From Flexibacter flexilis DSM 6793 (lineage in GTDB: Bacteria > Bacteroidota > Bacteroidia > Cytophagales > Flexibacteraceae), in assembly GCF_900112255.1 (NCBI RefSeq), contig NZ_FOLE01000003.1:124001-188000 (forward strand): DNA of 64,000 nt, given 5' to 3'. The position numbers and the translations under genes were made by a program. The notes beneath the pieces were generated by a model. That model had not been told where the DNA came from. It worked only from the letters and a program-made list of their open reading frames with translations, and did no database searches. Below are positions 17,836 through 26,050 of this stretch, in pieces; positions within the stretch are counted from its first letter, which is position 1, and the number at the start of each line of letters is the position of its first letter.

Positions 17836-18732
17836 TTAGACAATATTAAGGCTTTGCTCTTTTATTTTTTCAAGCTCTTCTTTCATCTGCACCACGAGGC
17901 GTTGAATTTGCGCATCGTTCACTTTAGAGCCAATCGTATTGATTTCGCGGCCAATTTCTTGGGCAATAAAACCTAATTTTTTGCCGCTGCCTTCTATGTT
18001 TAGTGCCTCCAACGCATAGGCCAAGTGGCTGCGCAAACGCACTTTTTCTTCTGCAATATCCAATTTTTCGATATAATAAATTAGTTCTTGCTCAAAGCGG
18101 TTGTTGTCGATGGTCACGGTGGCGGCAAGCTCTTGTATGCGGTCGTGAAGGCGTTGGCGTGTGGCTGCAATACGTTGAGGGTCAAATGTTTCTACCTCCG
18201 AAAGCAAATCGCCGATCCGTTGCAAATACTCGGTCAGTTTGCCGCGAAGCGTTGCGCCTTCATCGGCGCGGAACTGGTCGCAGGCTTGTGAGGCTTGTTG
18301 CAAAGCAGCCTGAATGGTTGCCCAGTCGTTGGCGTTACGCGTTACCAAATCGCCTTCGTGTAGTTGGGTGGAGGCTTCAGGCATTTGCATAGCCATGCGG
18401 AAAAGCTCTATATCGTAGTTATTTTTTTCGGAAAAAAGATGTTGCGTCGCATTGTTCAAGTCTGCAAAATAGGCTTGCACGATGGGCAGATTGACAGCTA
18501 CGCGCGGCGTTACAGCACCTTTTTGAGTTACGTCAATCGAAACATTTATTTTCCCGCGTTCCAGCACATTGCCTACCATGTTTCGGATTTCGATTTCTTT
18601 TTCCGAAAAGGCGCGAGGCATGCGCACGAAGATTTCTAAGTTCTTAGAATTGAGGGATTTAACTTCTGCCGTAACACTTACTGTATCCGTTTCGAGTGTT
18701 GCCACTCCATAGCCTGTCATTGATTTTATCAT
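17836..18732 (-). CDS. yicC: YicC family endoribonuclease-like protein
   Basis: This 298-aa protein opens with MIKSMTGYG, the hallmark of the YicC family. It continues with the conserved N-terminal domain and a DUF1732 C-terminal domain (RFEQELIYYIEKLDIAEEKVRLRSH in shortened form near residues 220-245, then QEIGREINTIGSK). In other bacteria YicC-type proteins are implicated in RNA decay and stationary-phase fitness. The gene is read from a -7 element embedded in the terminator of hom. It lies upstream of the SDR gene with a gap of about 90 bases, so those two could be co-transcribed. Confidence 0.9.
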   Translation of the reverse strand: MIKSMTGYGVATLETDTVSVTAEVKSLNSKNLEIFVRMPRAFSEKEIEIRNMVGNVLERGKINVSIDVTQKGAVTPRVAVNLPIVQAYFADLNNATQHLFSEKNNYDIELFRMAMQMPEASTQLHEGDLVTRNANDWATIQAALQQASQACDQFRADEGATLRGKLTEYLQRIGDLLSEVETFDPQRIAATRQRLHDRIQELAATVTIDNNRFEQELIYYIEKLDIAEEKVRLRSHLAYALEALNIEGSGKKLGFIAQEIGREINTIGSKVNDAQIQRLVVQMKEELEKIKEQSLNIV

Positions 18733-18737
18733 AATCC

Positions 18738-18795
18738 AAAAAAATTACCTTTGTTTTCTCGATGCTCCGACCGAAGCTCTAAAAACAAAGGTAAT
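18738..18795 (-). terminator. Rho-independent terminator of hom, overlapping the yicC promoter
   Basis: Plus-strand 18744-18757 (ATTACCTTTGTTTT) and 18782-18795 (AAAACAAAGGTAAT) are a perfect 14-bp inverted repeat. On the minus strand the stem is followed by six T. It lies 32 bases beyond the stop of hom. Confidence 0.85.
18786..18793 (-). promoter_or_regulatory. -7 promoter element for yicC inside the hom terminator stem
   Basis: The minus strand reads TACCTTTG, an exact TAnnTTTG, in the first-transcribed arm of the hom terminator. A start near 18779 would leave a leader of about 47 bases before yicC. No TTG -33 element is seen at the usual distance, so strength is uncertain. Confidence 0.45.
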
Positions 18796-18826
18796 GTAAA
18801 TCTTTTAGTAAAAAAGCTAAAAATGC

Positions 18827-20014
18827 TTATTGCGGCGTGGCCACCATAAACAAATTGGCGCGGCGCAAAGCTTCTTTATTTTTGAGTAAAGTGCTGAGTG
18901 TTACCGTACCAATCACATAATTTACGTCGCGTCCGTAATAGCGTTCTTTCACGTCCTCGAATTGCAATAATTCAAGGTCGGCCTCGTCCGTATAGCGCAC
19001 ATATACTTCGATAGAAGCATTAGTCGAATACGTGAGGTTGCTTTCTTGGCCGATTTTGCGGTATTCGTATTGGTAGCCGTAGCTGTTGGCCGAAATGTCC
19101 GAAAGCACCGCCGCACCCGTTGGATTGCCGCCTGCGCCTTTGCCCTGAAAGAATTGTTTGTCGGCAAAAGCCGCTTCCACTTGCACGGCGTTGTACTCGT
19201 TGTCCACCGTGAAAAATGGCGAACTACGGCGCACAAATTGTGGCATTACGTAAAGTGTAAGTTCTTGATTGTTAAGTTTGTACGTTCGGCAAATCAATTT
19301 GATACGCAAATCTTTTTCGCGTGCAAACTGCACATCAAAATCCGAAAGCGTTTGGATTCCGTAGTTAAAAGCCGTTTCGGGGTCGATGAAAACGCCGTAG
19401 GCGTGCGCCGTCAGGATACAAAGTTTGTACAATGGGTCGAAGCCGCCCACGTCCAAAGTCGGGTCAGTTTCTGCAAAACCTAATTCTTGGGCTTTGCTCA
19501 AAGCATCGCTGTACGATTGGTTTTCGTTAAATATTTTTGATAAAATATAGTTAGACGAACCGTTGAAAATCCCGCTCACCGAGTGCAACAATTCGTTATC
19601 ATAGTATTCTTCTAAGTTGCGGATAATCGGGATACTACCACAAACCGAACCTTCGTAGAGTAGAGCAGTGCCGTATTCGCGTTGTAGCGCAACAAGTTCT
19701 TGTAGGTGCGTTGCGAGCATTTTTTTATTGGCCGTAACTACGTTTTTACCACTTTTGAGGGCTTTGGTCGTCAGTTCGTAGGCGGCTTGCGCGTCGTCTA
19801 TGAGTTCTACAATTAGGTTCACGTCGGGGTGCGTGAGTATTTCCTCGTGGTCAAACGTGAAATAAGAGTCGGGCAAACTGCGCGTTTTGTTTTTGCTTTT
19901 GATGGCAATTTTAACAATGTCGGCTTTCATGCCGCGTGTTTCGTTGAGTACGTGGTGCAGACCTTGTCCGACACAACCATAACCGAAAAGGCCAATTTTG
20001 ATTTGATTTCGCAT
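18827..20014 (-). CDS. hom: Homoserine dehydrogenase
   Basis: The enzyme reduces aspartate semialdehyde to homoserine, the branch to threonine and methionine. The NAD(P)-binding motif GLFGYGCVGQG is at residues 8-18. The substrate-side motifs GSVCGSIPIIRNL, NGSSNYILSK and GFAETDPTLDVGG are all present (about residues 122-205). At 395 aa the protein is monofunctional with no fused aspartate kinase. It ends close to the usual catalytic core, so a full ACT domain like that of long Hom proteins looks absent or reduced. An exact TATATTTG lies on the minus strand at 20183-20190 and could be a distant promoter element. It is a single-gene unit ended by a strong terminator. Confidence 0.9.
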   Translation of the reverse strand: MRNQIKIGLFGYGCVGQGLHHVLNETRGMKADIVKIAIKSKNKTRSLPDSYFTFDHEEILTHPDVNLIVELIDDAQAAYELTTKALKSGKNVVTANKKMLATHLQELVALQREYGTALLYEGSVCGSIPIIRNLEEYYDNELLHSVSGIFNGSSNYILSKIFNENQSYSDALSKAQELGFAETDPTLDVGGFDPLYKLCILTAHAYGVFIDPETAFNYGIQTLSDFDVQFAREKDLRIKLICRTYKLNNQELTLYVMPQFVRRSSPFFTVDNEYNAVQVEAAFADKQFFQGKGAGGNPTGAAVLSDISANSYGYQYEYRKIGQESNLTYSTNASIEVYVRYTDEADLELLQFEDVKERYYGRDVNYVIGTVTLSTLLKNKEALRRANLFMVATPQ

Positions 20015-20289
20015 TCTATATAAATAACCTAAAAATGAAAGTGTCTTGTCTTCACATAAATTGAAGCAGACAACAATTATTGTATTTTCAAATAAACTTC
20101 TGTTTTTGTTGCTATTTTATTAAAAAAAATAATGCAGAACTAATTATTTTGAATAAAACAATTTGCTAAGCTGATATTTTGCCAAATATAGCTTGCGTGT
20201 TCTGTGAGGTGTTAAAAAAATGCTTAAAACAGAGAAATGACCTTTTTTCGGTCAAAGAAAATATAATAGGTTATTATGAAATTAGGAGC

Positions 20290-20487
20290 TTAATGTGCTT
20301 CTTCGCTGTCGTTGCGGAGATAACGCAAAATTGTTCCGAAAATAAAGACAGCGACCCACGTTGGGTACAAAGCCCAAAACTTTTCTACATGTTTGTCTAG
20401 CACTTGCAATCCCAATTGCGCCACCGAACTCACCACAATACCCGTAACACTAAGAGCTTGCAGCAGATTTAATTCTATGTTTTTCAT
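20290..20487 (-). CDS. Small membrane protein, uncharacterised
   Basis: A 65-residue protein starting MKNIELNLLQALSV. One hydrophobic segment spans about residues 9-28 and another about 37-55 (YPTWVAVFIFGTILRYL), so it probably crosses the inner membrane twice. The C-terminus is charged (RNDSEEAH). I take the ATG at 20487 rather than two codons further up. A good promoter (TTTG-N14-TATCTTTG) sits about 50 bases upstream, which supports a real gene. I do not recognise a family or function. Confidence 0.6.
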   Translation of the reverse strand: MKNIELNLLQALSVTGIVVSSVAQLGLQVLDKHVEKFWALYPTWVAVFIFGTILRYLRNDSEEAH

Positions 20488-20535
20488 GGGCAAAATTGAC
20501 GGACGTTTTTGTGCTTATAAATCTAAAATCTAAGA

Positions 20536-20561
20536 CAAAGATAATGATTATAATTTTCAAA
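20536..20561 (-). promoter_or_regulatory. Promoter of the 65-aa membrane protein
   Basis: The minus strand shows TTTG, 14 bases, then TATCTTTG, an exact -7 element. The predicted start near 20529 leaves a leader of about 42 bases. Confidence 0.5.
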
Positions 20562-20735
20562 CACTAATTTCTCTTACAGCACAATACTATATAATTTTGG
20601 AGCAATGTCTTGTATTTCAGATTGTTAAATATAAACTAAGCATGGTTTTATACTAAATTCATGTTTTTATTCTGTTTTTTTGAATAAAAATAACACTCAA
20701 AGTGCGGATTTCTTACACTAATATTTGTCAAGTGC

Positions 20736-20768
20736 TTGTTAAATCTTAATCGCTTTTTAATATCTTTG
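20736..20768 (+). promoter_or_regulatory. Promoter of the MORN-repeat protein
   Basis: TTG (20736-20738) is followed after 22 bases by TATCTTTG, an exact -7 element, about 55 bases before the start codon. Confidence 0.5.
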
Positions 20769-20823
20769 GTAGCCTTTACAACTAAAGGCCAAGTATCAGA
20801 CACTAATTATCTATTTGTAAGCC

Positions 20824-21117
20824 ATGATAAAACTATTTCTCTTTCTATTTCTGTCGGTTTTATCGCCCACACAAGACAATCATTGTAAAGGAGAAACCAA
20901 AGACGGCAAACGCGAAGGCGTTTGGAAATGCTATTATGATGATGGAAAATTGCAAGCCGAAGGGCCTTACGCCGCAGACCAGAAGCAAGGAGAATGGAAA
21001 CTCTATCATAGCAATGGCAAATTAGCGGCGGTTGGGGCTTATGATAAAGGCCACGAAAAAGGTAAATGGGTTTTCTACGACGATAATGGTGCAGTCTTGA
21101 TGGAAAACGTTTATTAA
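20824..21117 (+). CDS. Secreted or periplasmic MORN-type (YwqK-like) repeat protein
   Basis: A 97-residue protein with a short signal peptide (hydrophobic residues 3-14), followed by three repeats of the MORN_2 type: GKREGVWKCYYDDGKLQAEG, KQGEWKLYHSNGKLAAVG and EKGKWVFYDDNGAVLME. Such repeats occur in the widely distributed YwqK-like proteins, some of which are called antitoxins in databases. Nothing here supports a toxin-antitoxin pair, because no small toxin gene lies next to it. It is a single-gene unit with a promoter and a terminator. The function is unknown. Confidence 0.75.
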   Translation: MIKLFLFLFLSVLSPTQDNHCKGETKDGKREGVWKCYYDDGKLQAEGPYAADQKQGEWKLYHSNGKLAAVGAYDKGHEKGKWVFYDDNGAVLMENVY

Positions 21118-21187
21118 CGAACCACAGAAAGTAAAGGCTCTATCTTTGACTTTTATAAAAATATAACACATTGGTAATTTGTGCATT

Positions 21188-21216
21188 AAGGTTTGTTGCT
21201 ACAACAAACCTTTTTA
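21188..21216 (+). terminator. Rho-independent terminator
   Basis: GGTTTGTTG (21190-21198) pairs perfectly with CAACAAACC (21202-21210) around CTA, followed by a T run. It is about 70 bases after the MORN gene. Confidence 0.85.
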
Positions 21217-21313
21217 CTTTTTGGTGGGTGATGCAAAGCAAAACACAAAAATATTGTAGCTTTCGGGCGCAATTTGCCCTTTTACATTACTTGTCGCCAT
21301 TTGCCCGACCAAC

Positions 21314-22288
21314 ATGAAATTGAACATAGACGAAATACAAGCTCCTATCGCCGACGAAATTAAAGCCTTTGAGAAAAAATTTAGGGCTTCCATGAAAAGC
21401 AATGTCAAACTTTTGGACACCATCATGGGCTATATCGTAAAGCGAAAAGGCAAGCAATTGCGACCTATGTTTGTGTTTTTGTCGGCGCACATTAGCGGCC
21501 AAATCACCGAAAGTACTTATCGCGGCGCGGCACTCATCGAGTTGCTGCACACGGCCACACTTGTACACGACGACGTGGTGGACGACTCCAATTACCGACG
21601 CGGATTTTTTTCGGTCAATGCCCTTTGGAAAAATAAAATTGCCGTATTGGTGGGTGATTATTTGCTTTCGCGCGGACTGCTTCTTTCGGTAGAAAACGGT
21701 GATTTTGAATTACTTAAACTCGTATCCAATGCCGTGCGCGAAATGAGCGAAGGCGAGTTGTTGCAAATAGAAAAGGCGCGTCGTCTGGATATTACCGAAG
21801 CCGTTTACTTTGATATTATCCGACAAAAAACCGCTTCCCTGATAGCCTCTTGTTGTGCTACGGGTGCAGCTTCGGCAGGAGTTGGGGCGGATATTGTGGA
21901 AAAAATGCGATTCTTTGGCGAAAAAGTGGGCATGGCTTTCCAAATCAAAGACGATTTGTTCGACTACGGAACAGACGAAATCGGCAAGCCGTTGGGCATC
22001 GACATTAAAGAAAAGAAAATGACCTTGCCACTGATTTACGCCCTTAGCCAGTCGTCGTGGCTGGAAAAACGCAATGTTATTAACATCATCAAAAACGATA
22101 GCGACAAACCGCGCAAAGTGGCCGAAGTCATTGAATTTGTAAAGAAAAAGGGCGGCTTAGAATATGCCACCCAAGTAATGAATCGTTTTGAGCAAGAAGC
22201 CAACGACATTTTGACTTCGTTCCCAGACTCCATTTACAAACAATCTATGCAGCAGTTAGTCCGCTTTACGATAGAACGCACTAAGTAG
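21314..22288 (+). CDS. Polyprenyl diphosphate synthase (trans type)
   Basis: This 324-aa enzyme extends allylic diphosphates with isopentenyl diphosphate, most likely for the menaquinone side chain. The first aspartate-rich motif is DDVVDD (residues 86-91) and the second is KDDLFD (about 212-217). The basic elongation motif KGKQLRP is at about 45-51. The residue five before the first motif is Ala81, small as in long-chain synthases, whereas short-chain enzymes have aromatic residues there. Octaprenyl or heptaprenyl product length is therefore likely but not proven. It is convergent with the LysM gene, separated by 7 bases. Confidence 0.9.
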   Translation: MKLNIDEIQAPIADEIKAFEKKFRASMKSNVKLLDTIMGYIVKRKGKQLRPMFVFLSAHISGQITESTYRGAALIELLHTATLVHDDVVDDSNYRRGFFSVNALWKNKIAVLVGDYLLSRGLLLSVENGDFELLKLVSNAVREMSEGELLQIEKARRLDITEAVYFDIIRQKTASLIASCCATGAASAGVGADIVEKMRFFGEKVGMAFQIKDDLFDYGTDEIGKPLGIDIKEKKMTLPLIYALSQSSWLEKRNVINIIKNDSDKPRKVAEVIEFVKKKGGLEYATQVMNRFEQEANDILTSFPDSIYKQSMQQLVRFTIERTK

Positions 22289-22295
22289 CACGTTT

Positions 22296-23867
22296 TTAGC
22301 GTGCTGGCAATTCTGAAAGTATCGCGTCTGCCATTTTTTGCATATTGTCGCCCACGATTTGCAGAATAGAATTGGAGTTGGAGTTATAATAAATCTTCAC
22401 GCGATTGCCTGCAATCTGTTTGCCGTTGCTATTGAAAATCGAGAAATGCACGATAAAATTACGCTCGTAATCTTGTCGGGCGCGGTCAAGACAATGCTCG
22501 TAGTCGGTTTTTACTTCAAACTGATTGATAAACACGTAATAACGCGTCCCGTATTTGTTGTTGAAGAAGTTAAAAAACTCAGGGTCTTTGATTTTTACCC
22601 CAAAATATTTGCTCTCGTCTTTAGCAATGCTCGCATTGGTGTTGGTTTGGGCATTGCTCAAAAACTTTTCTTTTTGTTTCTGAACCCAAGTTTTTTCGGG
22701 CGCATTGATTTCCATGCCGTTGCGGGTACTGGTGCGTTTGGCCGCAGATTCTGGATTATAAAGTAAGTCTTGGTAACTGTACGAAAGCGAGTTGTAAATA
22801 CGGTTCAAATCCAACAAAGTATCTTTGGTCGTGCCGCCGAGTAAGTGAATGGTTTCGTAGCCTTTGGGGTCGAGCAAAGCGTCCAAGCGGCGGCGGAAAT
22901 ACTGGCGTACTTTCGGGCGTGGTATTTTGGAACGCGCCGCGATTTCTTCGTCCGCATCCGAAAAGTACAAATATGGGTCGAAAGGAATAATAAGTACACG
23001 CTTCGTTCCGTCGTTCGGATAACTTGGGTCTGGCGTTTTGTCGTATTGCCCCGTGAAAGCAAAATCTAAATCTTCGGCAGCTTCTTTTTTTACCTGCGTT
23101 TCTTGTGGTGTTGGCTTTGGACTTGGTTCTACAAATGGCTCGTTATCAAGTGTTATTTCTGTTTTTACAGGTTCTTTTTTGGCGGGTTCGGGTGTTGGTG
23201 TGCTTACAGGTGCAGGCGTTGGCGTGGTAGCTTGTGTCGTTTCTTTTTTCTGTACAATAAGCTGTTGGCCTACTTTCAAATCCCAGTTGTTCCAACGCTT
23301 GATGTCGTCGGGAGCAATGCCGTATTTCTTGGATAAACTATAAATCGTCTCGCCTGCTTGCACCGTGTGTACCAGATTGCCGTTGGCATCGGTTTGGGGC
23401 GTGCTGCTGCTTGGCGCAACGGCTGGAGTTGTCGCGGCGGGTTGTGTTATGGGCTTTTCTGTGGCCGCTACTGCTTTTTCTGCTGGGGCAGGAGTTGGCG
23501 TAGGTGCTGGCGCGGGTTTGGGCTTTTCGGGTGCAGGTGCTGGCGTAGTGGCCGCAGGTTTAGAGGCTGCATATTTGTTGCGATACGCTGCCAATTTTTC
23601 GGGATAATACGGAATATTGATGATTTGCCCCGTTTTCAAACCGTTTTCCAACTCTGGATTTACTTCCAAAAGCTCTGTTACGGCTACCTGAAATTTGGTA
23701 GAAATGCGGTAAATCGTTTCACCAGGCGAAACCATATAACGCACGTGTAGTTTCTCGTTGATTTTCGTAACGCCAACCGAATCTTTGATACCAATTACAC
23801 GGGCTTGCGTTGCGCTAACAATACACATCCACAGCAAAAAAATAGCTGCCAAACGAAATTTTACCAT
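22296..23867 (-). CDS. LysM-domain secreted protein
   Basis: A 523-aa exported protein with a signal peptide (MVKFRLAAIFLLWM to about residue 22). Two LysM domains follow, at about residues 43-88 and 166-207 (YMVSPGETIYRIS and HTVQAGETIYSLS), which bind peptidoglycan. They are joined by a Pro/Ala/Thr-rich linker with repeated PAP and PTP, and a second such linker follows LysM2 (about 210-250). The C-terminal 270 residues (from about VLIIPFDPYLYFSD) form a conserved-looking domain that I cannot name. I trimmed the start to the ATG at 23867, since the longer frame puts 19 unrelated residues in front of a perfect signal peptide. A small hairpin overlaps the stop. Confidence 0.85.
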   Translation of the reverse strand: MVKFRLAAIFLLWMCIVSATQARVIGIKDSVGVTKINEKLHVRYMVSPGETIYRISTKFQVAVTELLEVNPELENGLKTGQIINIPYYPEKLAAYRNKYAASKPAATTPAPAPEKPKPAPAPTPTPAPAEKAVAATEKPITQPAATTPAVAPSSSTPQTDANGNLVHTVQAGETIYSLSKKYGIAPDDIKRWNNWDLKVGQQLIVQKKETTQATTPTPAPVSTPTPEPAKKEPVKTEITLDNEPFVEPSPKPTPQETQVKKEAAEDLDFAFTGQYDKTPDPSYPNDGTKRVLIIPFDPYLYFSDADEEIAARSKIPRPKVRQYFRRRLDALLDPKGYETIHLLGGTTKDTLLDLNRIYNSLSYSYQDLLYNPESAAKRTSTRNGMEINAPEKTWVQKQKEKFLSNAQTNTNASIAKDESKYFGVKIKDPEFFNFFNNKYGTRYYVFINQFEVKTDYEHCLDRARQDYERNFIVHFSIFNSNGKQIAGNRVKIYYNSNSNSILQIVGDNMQKMADAILSELPAR

Positions 23868-24016
23868 AGCTCTAAAAATTGTTGAAAATGATAGTAACAC
23901 CTGTTTAGGAACGTAAAGTAGCAAATTTTTAGTATTGCTGCCAACAAAATGTACGTTATAGTTTCATTTTGTCATAATCCAGCCTATTTTATTTTATATT
24001 TTTCAAAATGAAATAG

Positions 24017-25936
24017 CTATACTTTTTGAAAGGGATTGTACAACAACCGAATATTAAAATACGGGAAAAAGCTGCGCGTAACAATGGCCAACGTTTCGGG
24101 ACTGGAAGCACTGCCAATGTAGCTGCGCGTGGTGGCTTCGTAGCGGTTGCGGCTAACGGATTTTTGTAACCAAATATCGGCTTCTATTTCCCAACGGCGG
24201 CCACGCTGCCAAGCACAGAGTAGGCGCGGCCCATGCTGTACGATAATATTGCGCAAGCCAATCAATACACTGCCCGAACCCGCTTGGCTCAGGCCTGCCG
24301 TCGTGCTGCGCACTTGCCTGAAAAGTCGGTAACCGATTTGGATACGGCCTTCTTGCTTTCTTTTGATGTTCAGGAATTTACGCTGAAATCTGGCCGAAAC
24401 GTCATAAGTAACCACCGTGTCCAGTGGGCTTTCTGCAAATTTTTTCCAATCCAAAACGCTCAGGCGGTTTTCGCGGCGTAATATGTCAGTCAGCACGCTG
24501 TATTTTGGATTAAAATCGTAAGTGAGTTGGTGGCTGGTCAGGAAAATACGGTTAGAGCGGTTTTTGCTTTGTTCTGACTCAAAATCGCGCACGTTATACG
24601 TTACCCAAATGCTGTATTGGCCATTCCACGAAAATTTATTTTTTCGCCACTGAAACGAAGGCTCAAGGCGCAAGGTTCGTTCCTTGTAGTTTTCGATGCT
24701 TTGGGTGGCATCAATAAAAATCATGTGCCTGTACGCACCCGAAAGTTTGAGTGTGCTCCTAAACGCACGCGTCCAACGCGTGTTGTAAGCCAATTCGGCG
24801 TTGTACATTTCTTCGTCGCGGTCTTGGTTGTTTTGGTCGCTGGGCGTGTCCACACGCAGGAGTTGCGCAATGCTGCTAAAACCAAAAGTATGCTTCGCCG
24901 AAGGTGTGTACCGAATGTTATGATACCAAGTCGTTGTCGTTTCGCTAATGTCTTTGGTGGCATCAGCTTGGCGCATATAGTCGCGTCGGCGTTGGCGTAT
25001 GTCCAGACGCGAGGAAATATCCAGCTTGGCACTACTCCAATTCAGTTCTTGGGTAGTAATAAGCATGGTTTGTTCGTAGTTGTTGTTGTTGCGACTGCCC
25101 GAAGCGGTATCTCCGCCAAAACTTCTGTAATAAAAACCCCGATTAGGCATTTCGATGCTGTTGTCGGATTTGAAAACCAATTTGGGCGAAAAAATATAAT
25201 GCAGGCGCATTTGTCCCATAATCGTATCGCTTTGGATGCTTTGGATAAATGGTTGCAAATAATCTTCCACCTTGCCTTTTTTGTAGCCAGCCAGCAGTTC
25301 CACCCCCGCAAATTCACTAAACTGTTTGCTCAAACCTCCCGTCGCGCTTAGGTGTTGATTTTGGCGCGGCCTGATGTCGGCTTGCCGCCAAAGTGCCGAC
25401 ACAAACATTTGAGCGGAAGAATCTTTGCTTATTTCTTCATAACTTATTTGTGCCCTGTATATTAGCCCGTTATCTGTAAGGCTAAAGCGTTTGTCCGAAC
25501 TCATGCCCACGCCAATCAGTGGCTGTATTTTTTGATTTTCGGATAAATAAAAAATGCGGTGGAGCGTGGCTTCTACCTGCGCAATGCGCGTCTGGTTGGC
25601 CGCAAAATCCTCGAATTGGAGACGTTCGCGTATGTGCCACAGGTTGCCGAGTGGCTGCCATGCGTGCGAGGCGTGCAAGCTAAAATCGCGGGTTACGAAT
25701 CGGTGCGACGGCAAAGCCTGATTGTAAAGCCAATCGTTTTGTAAAATATAATTGATGTGCTGCTGATGAGGTAGCAGTTTGAGCCGCCCCAAAATATTTG
25801 TATGCCAGTCAAAAGTATTGATACCCAGACGATTGGTGTTGCTATTGATGGTCAATGTAGAATCTGCGGGCATTTGCGCGTGCAATGCCGTAGGCAAACA
25901 TATCAACAAGCCAATCAATACAATAAAGATACGCAA
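24017..25936 (-). CDS. Outer-membrane beta-barrel-like protein, uncharacterised
   Basis: A protein of about 640 residues with a signal peptide and many alternating aromatic/polar strands (for example KFSWNGQYSIWVTYNVRD and QEGRIQIGYRLFRQV), as in an outer-membrane barrel. Strong family recognition fails. The longest frame starts at an ATG at 26026, but that codon lies inside the terminator hairpin of the upstream lipoprotein gene. I therefore prefer the in-frame TTG at 25936, which gives a clean signal peptide MRIFIVLIGLLICLPTALHA. Another in-frame TTG at 25966 is possible. Arg/Trp content is high in the middle. It lies in a four-gene minus-strand run of envelope proteins. Confidence 0.75.
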   Translation of the reverse strand: MRIFIVLIGLLICLPTALHAQMPADSTLTINSNTNRLGINTFDWHTNILGRLKLLPHQQHINYILQNDWLYNQALPSHRFVTRDFSLHASHAWQPLGNLWHIRERLQFEDFAANQTRIAQVEATLHRIFYLSENQKIQPLIGVGMSSDKRFSLTDNGLIYRAQISYEEISKDSSAQMFVSALWRQADIRPRQNQHLSATGGLSKQFSEFAGVELLAGYKKGKVEDYLQPFIQSIQSDTIMGQMRLHYIFSPKLVFKSDNSIEMPNRGFYYRSFGGDTASGSRNNNNYEQTMLITTQELNWSSAKLDISSRLDIRQRRRDYMRQADATKDISETTTTWYHNIRYTPSAKHTFGFSSIAQLLRVDTPSDQNNQDRDEEMYNAELAYNTRWTRAFRSTLKLSGAYRHMIFIDATQSIENYKERTLRLEPSFQWRKNKFSWNGQYSIWVTYNVRDFESEQSKNRSNRIFLTSHQLTYDFNPKYSVLTDILRRENRLSVLDWKKFAESPLDTVVTYDVSARFQRKFLNIKRKQEGRIQIGYRLFRQVRSTTAGLSQAGSGSVLIGLRNIIVQHGPRLLCAWQRGRRWEIEADIWLQKSVSRNRYEATTRSYIGSASSPETLAIVTRSFFPYFNIRLLYNPFQKV

Positions 25937-25980
25937 TGCTTCTCTGTGGTTAATTTGTTGGGGCAATATACCATTTTTAT

Positions 25981-26030
25981 AAAAAAAGATGCTACTACTC
26001 CGCTTCGCAGCCAAGAGTAATAGCATCTTT
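25981..26030 (-). terminator. Rho-independent terminator of the 26051-27286 lipoprotein gene
   Basis: AAAGATGCTA (25985-25994) pairs with TAGCATCTTT (26021-26030), and inner bases ACTC/GAGT extend the stem. On the minus strand the stem is followed by T residues. It separates this gene from the barrel gene. Confidence 0.8.
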
Positions 26031-26050
26031 AGAACGTCTAAAAAATGAAA

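Larger units (their letters stand above)
20488..20823. other. Intergenic region between divergent small genes
   Basis: The 336 AT-rich bases hold a promoter for each flanking gene (20536-20561 minus, 20736-20768 plus). No RNA gene, repeat or ORF was recognised in between. Confidence 0.6.

Noticed and set aside
20824-21117. MORN-repeat protein as antitoxin of a toxin-antitoxin pair
   Set aside because: The neighbouring genes are on another transcript or unrelated. No small toxin-like frame lies next to it, and it has a signal peptide.
24617-25351. Plus-strand ORF of 244 codons opposite the barrel-like gene
   Set aside because: It is antisense to the gene at 24017-25936, which has a signal peptide and coherent strand pattern; this frame has neither.
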